Assembly: GCA_019409045.1 (NCBI GenBank)
Contig: DXVG01000098.1
Location: 1 to 6,758, forward strand
Direction of reading: 5' to 3'
Source: Clostridiales bacterium
GTDB lineage: Bacteria > Bacillota > Clostridia > Christensenellales > Aristaeellaceae
DNA: 6,758 nucleotides
The notes beneath the pieces were generated by a model. It was not told where the DNA came from and did not search any database. It saw only the letters and a program-made list of their open reading frames with translations. Within the stretch, counting starts at the first letter, position 1. Each line of letters opens with the position of its first letter. Positions 1 through 4,943 of this stretch are shown here, piece after piece. The position numbers and the translations under genes are program-made.

Positions 1-32
1 TCCTTGTCTTGCGGGCTTTCTCAACGCCCTGA

Positions 33-59
33 CAGTCTGTTGACTTTGTCAACATACTG
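33..59. repeat. Inverted repeat, possible operator or hairpin
   Basis: The sequence shows 12-base arms (33-44 and 48-59) around a TTT centre, with a single mismatch (C37 against T55). The inner core TGTTGAC-TTT-GTCAACA is perfect. The copy is symmetric and rather AT-rich against a GC-rich background, which resembles a dimeric regulator site. It lies beyond the 3' end of the DUF3788 gene and may belong to a gene to the left of the window. No T-run follows on either strand, so a plain intrinsic terminator is less likely. I cannot name a regulator that binds it. Confidence 0.5.
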
Positions 60-60
60 C

Positions 61-89
61 GCCGCCCCGGATCTTAGATCCGGGGCGGC
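61..89. repeat. Near-perfect 29-base GC-rich palindrome
   Basis: Positions 61-73 are the exact reverse complement of 77-89, and T74/A76 also pair, so the 29 bases fold back on themselves around T75. As RNA it would form a very stable 13-bp stem with a 3-base loop on either strand. It lies 43 bases past the stop codon of the minus-strand DUF3788 gene, a place where a 3'-end-stabilising hairpin, a bidirectional terminator without U-tract, or a dispersed extragenic palindrome could sit. No T-tract is present on either side. Confidence 0.6.
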
Positions 90-132
90 GGTCTGCGCGC
101 GGGGCAACCGAAAGCCGCGCCCCGGCGGCGCC

Positions 133-546
133 TTACCGCCTGTTCGGCCTTCTCTTGAGGCCAAGCAGCCGGATGAAATCGTGAAACAGGGAGGCGTCCA
201 CCGGCGCAAACATCATCCATTTTCCGTCGTGATAGGTCTGCGCCTCGTCATAGACCTTCTGAACCTGCGCCGAGTAGCTGTCCCGGTCCGCTTCGAACTT
301 TGCGCGCTCGTCCCTGCCAAAGACGATCATAAAGCCCACGCAATTCTCCCTTGCGTACAGCGCGCACAGCGTCTTGCCGCCCCGGCGATACTTGTATTCG
401 TACTTCCAGGCCTTGCCGCCCTTGCCCCACAGGCGCTCCATGTCGTACCGTTCGTCGATCAGCGCGCACAGCCGGTCCCACACATCGTACAGGGGTCCTC
501 CGACCAGCGCCGTCATTTCCTCCTGGGTTGGCGTCGTCTCAGGCAT
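133..546 (-). CDS. DUF3788 family protein
   Basis: This encodes a soluble 137-residue protein of unknown function. Its length and pattern match DUF3788 as I recall the family: an N-terminal helical part (1-45), a central basic/aromatic strand region, KAWKYEYKYRRGGKTLCALY (45-64), a strand VGFMIVFGRDE (70-80), and a C-terminal YHDGKWMMFAPVD block (105-117). No signal peptide or membrane segment is visible. The start is the ATG at 544-546 because AGGAGG lies six bases upstream; an in-frame ATG eight codons earlier (568-570) lacks such a site. The gene follows the transporter on the same strand, but a strong terminator (616-663) separates them, and I see no clear promoter in the 69 bases between. 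It may rely on read-through or a weak promoter. Family assignment is from recall of the pattern, not a search. Confidence 0.75.
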   Translation of the reverse strand: MPETTPTQEEMTALVGGPLYDVWDRLCALIDERYDMERLWGKGGKAWKYEYKYRRGGKTLCALYARENCVGFMIVFGRDERAKFEADRDSYSAQVQKVYDEAQTYHDGKWMMFAPVDASLFHDFIRLLGLKRRPNRR

Positions 547-615
547 AATAAACCTCCTGAATCCCGTCATGCGAGCGCCGGCCTCGCCGCGCTCGTCCGT
601 CTCTGAAAACAGAGG

Positions 616-663
616 AAAAAACAGGCCGCCGGAAACGGCCCGCGACGCGGGGTTCCCGGCGGC
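616..663 (-). terminator. Rho-independent terminator of the three-gene operon
   Basis: Read on the minus strand, an outer 12-bp stem (652-663 with 625-636, one G-U wobble) encloses a second 5-bp hairpin (647-651 with 639-643, loop of three). It is followed two bases later by six Ts (616-621 on the plus strand are A). It starts ten bases past the transporter stop codon. Stem strength and the T-tract make this a confident intrinsic terminator for the minus-strand operon. Confidence 0.88.
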
Positions 664-672
664 TGCCTGCGC

Positions 673-1716
673 TCACAGGTCCAGCTTCATGTCGCCGTAG
701 CGTATCCAGCCCTTTTTGCGCATAAGTTCCGAAAACAGCAGCGAAAGCGCCGCGGGCAGCGCGATGTGCAGGATCAGTATCTTTATCAGCACCGTCGCCG
801 CGCCCTCGTCGGCCATGGCCGCCCATGTGCCAAACTGCCCGACCAGCCCGGAAGTGCCCATGCCCGCGGACGCGGAGGTGTTCTTCATCTGGAAGATCGT
901 GGTCGCCAGAGGCCCGGTGATAGCCGAGGCGAGCGTGGGCGGGATCAGGATCGCCGGGTGCGCCAGTATGTTGCCCACCTGCAGCATCGACGTGCCCAGC
1001 CCCTGCGCGATCAGGCCCGCCACGCGGTTTTCGCGGTAGCTCGACACGGCGAAGCCCACCATCTGCGCGCAGCAGCCCGCCGTGGCCGCGCCCGCCGCCA
1101 GAAGCAGGCCCTCGCCCATGACGCCGCCCTCCGGCACGGTGAAGATCATCGCCGCCAGCGCGGCTGAGGAGATCGGCGCGGTCAGCACCAGCCCGAACAC
1201 CACCGATACGATGATGCCCATCGGGATCGGCTGCAGCGTGGTCGCCATCTCCAGAAAGCGCTGCAGCGCCGCCACCGCGTTGTTGATGCCCGGCGCGCTC
1301 CATGTGCCCACCAGACAGCCGGACACAATGGACACCACCGGCACCACGATGATGTCCACCTTGGTCTTGCCCGCCACGAGGTTGCCCAACTCCGCGCCGA
1401 CCACGGCGGCGAAGTACGCGCCCACCGGGCCGCCGAGCTGGTAGCCCAGCGCGCCGGTCGCCGCAGAGGAGAAGATCGCAAGCGGCACGACCTTCAGCCC
1501 GTAGGCGATCGCCACGCCGATGGCCGCGCCCACCACGGGCGAGGAGGCCGATACGATCTCGCCAAAGGGCTCAAGAAACGCCAGCGCCGGGATCATGGCA
1601 AGCTGGGAAAGGATCAGCCCGATGATCAGCGAGGCAAACAGGCCTAGCGCCATGGCGCTCATCGCCTCGAGCAGATAGCGCCGGTAAAGCCTGCGCGCCA
1701 GGTTGCGAAACGTCAT
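673..1716 (-). CDS. PTS_EIIC_2-type membrane transporter, no EIIA/EIIB
   Basis: This is a polytopic membrane protein of 347 residues, consistent with the EIIC-type family Pfam calls PTS_EIIC_2. It has a basic N-terminus (1-14), then hydrophobic segments at about 20-45, 61-92, 97-115, 121-138, 165-187, 200-225, 245-275 and 305-330. Gly-rich signature stretches include GAELGNLVAGKTKVD (107-121), LTAPISSAALAA (178-189) and GMGTSGLVGQFGT (285-297). No phosphorylatable EIIA or EIIB domain is fused to it or encoded nearby, so coupling to phosphoenolpyruvate is not shown; it could work as an unphosphorylated carrier. The start is the ATG at 1714-1716, preceded by GGGGGAG at six bases. The open frame extends 40 codons further up, but that part overlaps the ligase gene in another frame and has no hydrophobic or family character. 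It lies 34 bases after the acyl-CoA synthetase and is probably co-transcribed with it. The substrate is unknown. Confidence 0.82.
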   Translation of the reverse strand: MTFRNLARRLYRRYLLEAMSAMALGLFASLIIGLILSQLAMIPALAFLEPFGEIVSASSPVVGAAIGVAIAYGLKVVPLAIFSSAATGALGYQLGGPVGAYFAAVVGAELGNLVAGKTKVDIIVVPVVSIVSGCLVGTWSAPGINNAVAALQRFLEMATTLQPIPMGIIVSVVFGLVLTAPISSAALAAMIFTVPEGGVMGEGLLLAAGAATAGCCAQMVGFAVSSYRENRVAGLIAQGLGTSMLQVGNILAHPAILIPPTLASAITGPLATTIFQMKNTSASAGMGTSGLVGQFGTWAAMADEGAATVLIKILILHIALPAALSLLFSELMRKKGWIRYGDMKLDL

Positions 1717-1750
1717 TGCACACTCCCCCGATCTCAAATGCGCGCCGCCA

Positions 1751-3412
1751 TTACATCTTCGCCTTTTCCGCGTCCTGCTTGCGCAGGCGCGCGCGCTGTA
1801 TCTTGCCGGACACCGTCTTGGGCAATTCGTCCACAAACTCTATGATGCGCGGGTACTTGTACGGCGCGGTGACGCGCTTGACGTGCTCCTGCAACTCCTT
1901 CTTGAGCGCGTCGCTGGGCTCGTAGCCGCGCATGAGCACCACCGTGGCCTTCACCACCTGTCCGCGGTCGGGGTGCGGAACGCCCGTGATCGCGCACTCG
2001 ATGACCGCCGGGTGGCTGATCAGCGCGCTCTCGACCTCGAAGGGGCCTATGCGGTAGCCGGAGGACTTGATCACGTCGTCCGCACGGCCGATGAAGTGGT
2101 AGTAGCCCTCCTCGTCCGCCCACACCATGTCGCCGGTGTGGTACATGCCGTTTCGGAAGGCGTAGCGCGTCTGCTCGGGGTCCCTGTAGTAGCCCATGAA
2201 CAGGCCGCACGGCCTGCCCTCGGACACGTCCACGCACAGCTCGCCCTCCTCGCCGCGCTCCACGTCGCGCCCGGTGGCGTCCACCACGCGGATGTGGTAG
2301 TGCGGGCTGGGCACGCCCGTGGAGCCGGGCAGGGGCTCCATCCACTTGTGCGTCACAAGCAGCGGCGTGGTCTCGCTCTGGCCGAACGCCTCGTAGATCT
2401 TCACGCCCGTCTGCCGGTAGAACTGATTGAATACCTCCGGGTTGAGCGGCTCGCCCGCGCACGTCGCCCACGAAAGCGCGGACAGGTCGTAGCGCGACAT
2501 GTCCTCCTTGATCAGAAAGCGGTAGATCGTCGGCGGCGCGCAGAAGCTGGTCACGCGGTACTTTGCGAGCATCTCCAGCATCCTCTGCGCGTTGAAGCGG
2601 TCAAAGTCGTACACGAAATTCACCGCGCCCGCGATCCACTGGCCGTAGAACTTGCCCCAGCCGCACTTGGCCCAGCCTGAATCGGCGGTGGTCAGGTGGA
2701 TGCAGCGGTCGGTCAGGTTGTGCCAGAACGCGCCCGTGATCAGGTGGCCCAGGCCGTAGCGGAAGTCGTGCGCGAGCATCTTGGGCATGCCGGTCGTGCC
2801 GGAGGTGAAGTAGATCAGCATCACGTCCTCTGCGCCGGGCGTGAAACAGCCCTCCATGGAATCAGGCGCGTCCTTCAGCAGGCGGTCGAAGTCCTCAAAG
2901 CCCTCGTGCGCGCCGCCCAGCGCGGCCATGACCCGCAGCCCGGGGCAGTTTGCCCGCGCCGCGCGCACATGGCCGAGCAATTCCTCCTCGCCCACGCAGA
3001 TCAGCGTGTGCGCGTCCGCGGCGTTTACGCGATAGGTGATGTCCTTTTCGTGCAGTTGATGGGTCGCGGGGATCTGTATGGCGCCTATGCGCATCAGCCC
3101 CAGCGCGCACAGCCAGTACTCGTAGCGCCGCTTGAGCATCAGAAGCACCGGATCGCCGCGCCGCACGCCCAGCGCGCGCAGCGCGTTTGCGGCCTTGATG
3201 GACAGGCGGGACAGCTCGGAAAATGAGAACACATGTTCCTCTCCTGCGTCGTTGACCCAGATCATCGCGGTCTGGTCCGGCGCGAGGCGGGCGTACTCGT
3301 CGATCACGTCGCGCGCGAAGTTGAAGCCCTCGGGCGCTGTATAGGAATAGTTGGCAAGAAAGTCGTCCTGATTGGCATAGTCCGGCCTTGTAAAGCGCGA
3401 CAAAAGATTCAT
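1751..3412 (-). CDS. AMP-forming acyl-CoA synthetase (MACS-like)
   Basis: This 553-residue member of the adenylate-forming ANL superfamily is expected to activate a carboxylic acid with ATP to the acyl-adenylate and transfer it to CoA in the cytosol. All core motifs are visible: P-loop YFTSGTTGMPK (201-211), adenine/acyl motif YEAFGQSETT (340-349), YHTGD with the ribose-binding Asp (424-428), hinge motif GRADDVIKSSGYRIGPFEVE (442-461), and C-terminal PKTVSGKIQR (531-540) with the catalytic Lys537. The full length and intact motifs argue for an active enzyme. At the position where acetyl-CoA synthetases have the Trp that closes the acyl pocket (WWQTET), this protein has Gly344 (FGQSET), which fits acids larger than acetate, such as medium-chain, branched or aromatic acids. 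The start ATG (3410-3412) has GGAGG five bases upstream. It lies 19 bases after the regulator gene and 34 before the transporter. The exact substrate cannot be read from sequence. Confidence 0.9.
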   Translation of the reverse strand: MNLLSRFTRPDYANQDDFLANYSYTAPEGFNFARDVIDEYARLAPDQTAMIWVNDAGEEHVFSFSELSRLSIKAANALRALGVRRGDPVLLMLKRRYEYWLCALGLMRIGAIQIPATHQLHEKDITYRVNAADAHTLICVGEEELLGHVRAARANCPGLRVMAALGGAHEGFEDFDRLLKDAPDSMEGCFTPGAEDVMLIYFTSGTTGMPKMLAHDFRYGLGHLITGAFWHNLTDRCIHLTTADSGWAKCGWGKFYGQWIAGAVNFVYDFDRFNAQRMLEMLAKYRVTSFCAPPTIYRFLIKEDMSRYDLSALSWATCAGEPLNPEVFNQFYRQTGVKIYEAFGQSETTPLLVTHKWMEPLPGSTGVPSPHYHIRVVDATGRDVERGEEGELCVDVSEGRPCGLFMGYYRDPEQTRYAFRNGMYHTGDMVWADEEGYYHFIGRADDVIKSSGYRIGPFEVESALISHPAVIECAITGVPHPDRGQVVKATVVLMRGYEPSDALKKELQEHVKRVTAPYKYPRIIEFVDELPKTVSGKIQRARLRKQDAEKAKM

Positions 3413-3431
3413 GGCATCCTCCGTATTCTGC

Positions 3432-3986
3432 CTACGGAATCACCATCGCAAGGAACACGCACGTCTTGTCTCCTACCGCCTGCATCGCGTGCGGATGGAT
3501 GGAGTCGTAATACGCGCTGTCGCCCTCGTTGAGGATCATGTCCTGATCTCCGACCTTGAGGCGCAGCGCCCCCTCGAGCACATAGTCAAATTCGTGCCCC
3601 TCGTGGCTGTTTGTCTCCATGTCGGCGTTGGTGCCGGGTTCCACGGTCACAAGCAGCGGCTCGATCTTGCGGTGGTTGAAGTTATAGGCGAGATTTTTGT
3701 AGACGTAGTGGCTCGCCCGCTTGACGAGCGTGCCCATGTTGCGGCGGGTCAGCGCGCAAACGCTCAGGCGCGGCGCCTGCCCGGTCAAAAGCGTCGTGGT
3801 GTCCACGCCATAGAGCTCGCTCAGCTTGATGAGCAGGCTGATGGACATGTCGATGCGGCCGCTCTCGTAGGCCTCGTATTCCTCGGGAGAAAGCTCGACC
3901 TTTGAGGCGACCTCCGCAACCGTAAAGTCCGATATCTCGCGCAGTTCTTTCACCCGCTGGGCGATCTGCCTGACCTGATCGGACAC
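3432..3986 (-). CDS. XRE-family regulator with C-terminal cupin domain
   Basis: This 184-residue transcription factor has an N-terminal XRE/Cro-type helix-turn-helix at about 6-62 (VAEVASKVELSPEEYEAYES at 23-42 spans the recognition part). A linker follows, then a small cupin barrel at about 108-181. The cupin signature is partly kept: His128, His131 and Glu132 in the first motif, EGALRLKVGD (138-147), and a second motif with Gly155, His164 and His166. This could bind a metal or small ligand that tunes DNA binding. I chose the GTG start at 3984-3986 because AAAGGAGGGG ends five bases before it; the longer open frame back to 4064 runs through the promoter. The gene is first in the minus-strand operon, ahead of an acyl-CoA ligase and a transporter, so it probably controls them and itself. 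Members of this family often regulate adjacent catabolic or transport genes, but the ligand here is unknown. Confidence 0.9.
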   Translation of the reverse strand: MSDQVRQIAQRVKELREISDFTVAEVASKVELSPEEYEAYESGRIDMSISLLIKLSELYGVDTTTLLTGQAPRLSVCALTRRNMGTLVKRASHYVYKNLAYNFNHRKIEPLLVTVEPGTNADMETNSHEGHEFDYVLEGALRLKVGDQDMILNEGDSAYYDSIHPHAMQAVGDKTCVFLAMVIP

Positions 3987-4020
3987 TGGGACCCCTCCTT
4001 TGCCGTTGGAATTGTCTAAT

Positions 4021-4049
4021 AGTATACCGCCTTTTCCCCCGCCTGACAA
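4021..4049 (-). promoter_or_regulatory. Promoter of the regulator-ligase-transporter operon
   Basis: On the minus strand, -35 TTGTCA (4044-4049) is followed after exactly 17 bases by -10 TATACT (4021-4026). That matches the housekeeping-sigma consensus at 10 of 12 positions. Initiation would fall near 4014, giving a leader of about 28 bases with the AAAGGAGGGG ribosome site before the GTG start. Confidence 0.83.
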
Positions 4050-4054
4050 GTGCA

Positions 4055-4067
4055 AAATTTCCAATTT
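4055..4067. promoter_or_regulatory. Candidate operator between divergent promoters
   Basis: A perfect inverted repeat, AAATT-TCC-AATTT, is centred at 4061. The two divergent -35 boxes end at 4049 and start at 4073, so their midpoint is also 4061. Such symmetric placement in an AT-rich patch suits a dimeric repressor or activator, most simply the XRE-cupin protein encoded next door. The repeat is short and its AT richness could arise by chance, so this is an inference. Confidence 0.4.
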
Positions 4068-4072
4068 CTATG

Positions 4073-4101
4073 TTGACGCAGTGTGCGCGATACATTAAAA
4101 T
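4073..4101 (+). promoter_or_regulatory. Promoter of the four-helix membrane protein gene
   Basis: -35 TTGACG (4073-4078) and -10 TAAAAT (4096-4101) are separated by exactly 17 bases, close to the housekeeping-sigma consensus. Initiation near 4108 would give a leader of about 53 bases that opens with a GC-rich hairpin. It is back-to-back with the minus-strand operon promoter, with 23 bases between the two -35 boxes. Confidence 0.82.
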
Positions 4102-4112
4102 CTATCTCGGCC

Positions 4113-4131
4113 CGGCGCGCGAAGCGCGCCG
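4113..4131 (+). other. 5' leader hairpin of the membrane protein mRNA
   Basis: An 8-bp all-GC stem (4113-4120 with 4124-4131) closes a GAA loop. It begins about five bases after the predicted transcription start and ends 11 bases before the ribosome binding site. With no T-tract it is not a terminator. A 5' stabilising hairpin is the simplest reading; an effect on ribosome access is possible. Confidence 0.5.
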
Positions 4132-4160
4132 CGGCGATCAAGAGGAGGGGGATATGCGAT

Positions 4161-4610
4161 ATGCAGGACCAGGAAGTACGTTTTCCAATGAAATGGCACA
4201 AGTTTCTCATCTACTTTTCCCTGTGGCTTGGCGCGATCATGAATTTGATCTTCGGCATCGTCATGCTGGCGGGAGGGCAGTACGGCGGGTATGCGGCGTA
4301 CGTCTACGAGGCGTTCCCGGTGCTGCGTGTGGTGGATATACTCATGGGCCTTGTCATGATCGCGCTGGCCGCGCTGTGCGTGGTCGCGCGCTTTGCGCTT
4401 GCGAAATACCGGCGCAAGGGGCCGGGGCTTCTGCAGCTCGTCTACGCCGTCAGCGCGCTGAGCTACCTGATCTACCTGATCGTCGCGGTCACCTCCATCG
4501 GCGGCTCGAACATCGGCGCGCAGCCGTGGATATACCTGGGCGTGAGCGTGTTTATGATGATCGTCAACCGCATCTACTATCAGAAGCGCGCAATGCTCTT
4601 TGTCCACTGA
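4161..4610 (+). CDS. Small four-helix integral membrane protein, function unknown
   Basis: This is a 149-residue protein with four predicted transmembrane segments at about 14-36, 57-80, 89-112 and 122-140. Short polar loops join them, including a basic AKYRRKGP loop (81-88) after helix 2, and the C-terminus has an aromatic/basic end, NRIYYQKRAMLFVH (136-149). No catalytic motif, signal peptide or metal site is seen. Similar tetraspan proteins with a comparable NxxYYxKR tail occur in Clostridia to my recollection, some with an N-terminal zinc ribbon; here the N-terminus is only a 13-residue polar stretch. The ATG at 4161 is chosen because it is in the frame with the hydrophobic protein and has GAGGAGGGGG ending nine bases upstream. 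Another ATG at 4154 is in a different frame whose product has no family character. The gene has its own promoter and is divergent from the XRE-cupin operon, so shared regulation is possible. Confidence 0.82.
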   Translation: MQDQEVRFPMKWHKFLIYFSLWLGAIMNLIFGIVMLAGGQYGGYAAYVYEAFPVLRVVDILMGLVMIALAALCVVARFALAKYRRKGPGLLQLVYAVSALSYLIYLIVAVTSIGGSNIGAQPWIYLGVSVFMMIVNRIYYQKRAMLFVH

Positions 4611-4635
4611 CGCGATGAAGTTTCGGTAAAACCGC

Positions 4636-4664
4636 TTGCGGGGCGCGGCGGCGCGTGCTATAAT
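4636..4664 (+). promoter_or_regulatory. pheST promoter with extended -10
   Basis: TTGCGG (4636-4641) and a perfect TATAAT (4659-4664) are 17 bases apart, and TGC directly before the -10 makes an extended -10 element. Initiation near 4671 places the start of RNA just before the T-box stem I, which supports this as the native pheST promoter. It begins 25 bases after the stop of the membrane protein gene. Confidence 0.87.
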
Positions 4665-4670
4665 ATCGGC

Positions 4671-4906
4671 AATACGGCGATGAAGAAGAGAGTAGCCGCG
4701 AAGCAACGCCCCCAGAGAGCCGCGCCCCTGGCTGAAAGCGCGGCGGCAGCGCCCGCGTCGAAGTTCGCTTTGGAGCCTTTCGCTGAAACGGCAGTAGGCG
4801 AAACGGTCCCGTCCTCCGTTAGAGGGACGAAGAGGTCGCCATTGCGACAAACTTGGGTGGTACCGCGGAGCTTCGCTTCGCCCCTTGCGGGGCGGAGCGC
4901 TTTTTT
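4671..4906 (+). ncRNA. T-box riboswitch sensing tRNA-Phe (pheST leader)
   Basis: The leader binds tRNA-Phe and lets transcription continue into pheST only when that tRNA is uncharged. Stem I shows the AGAGAGTA stretch (4688-4695), the distal AGAGAGCC (4722-4729) with CTGGCTGAAAGC opposite, and GAAGTTCGCTTTGGAG on its 3' side. The specifier codon reads TTC (4764-4766), Phe, followed by a purine. Stem II/III elements fill 4777-4845. The conserved T-box GGGTGGTACCGCG is at 4855-4867. In the antiterminator fold, 4855-4857 pair with 4882-4884 and 4865-4870 pair with 4876-4881, leaving the 7-base bulge TGGTACC. Its UGGU matches the 3' end of tRNA-Phe with discriminator A73. The transcription start is inferred from the promoter, so the 5' end is approximate. 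Nothing in 4671-4943 looks protein-coding although a frame stays open through it. Confidence 0.95.
4874..4906 (+). terminator. T-box regulated intrinsic terminator
   Basis: An 11-bp stem (4874-4884 with 4889-4899, one G-U pair) around a TTGC loop is followed by six Ts at 4901-4906. The 5' arm shares 4876-4884 with the 3' strand of the antiterminator, so the two folds are mutually exclusive. It lies 37 bases before the pheS start. Confidence 0.93.
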
Positions 4907-4943
4907 GCGCCCGTGCGCGGGCGCGCGGAAAGGAGAATGGACC

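Noticed and set aside
97..126. Possible 6-bp hairpin just after the DUF3788 stop (100-105 with 119-124)
   Set aside because: The loop is 13 bases, there is no T-tract, and such pairing is expected by chance in this GC-rich stretch.
1717..1836. 40-codon N-terminal extension of the transporter overlapping the ligase gene
   Set aside because: The extension is Arg/Cys-rich and unlike the family, whereas ATG 1716 has a good SD and a typical basic N-terminus before the first helix.
1703..2680. Open frame of 325 codons on the plus strand opposite the acyl-CoA synthetase
   Set aside because: The product is rich in Val/His/Arg/Ala with no recognisable domain, no convincing ribosome site, and it overlaps a gene with every adenylate-forming motif intact.
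3987..4064. 26-codon N-terminal extension of the XRE-cupin gene to an ATG at 4064
   Set aside because: It would run through the -35 and -10 elements and the ribosome binding site; the GTG at 3986 has ideal SD spacing and begins just before the HTH.
4154..4618. Alternative start ATG at 4154, only five bases after AGGAGG, in a different frame from the membrane protein
   Set aside because: Its product is Arg/Gly/His-rich without family features, while the 4161 frame encodes four clear membrane helices.
4680..4943. In-frame extension of pheS by 88 codons to an ATG at 4680
   Set aside because: This stretch is the T-box RNA and its terminator. The encoded peptide has no PheS character and the TTG at 4944 gives the standard length.
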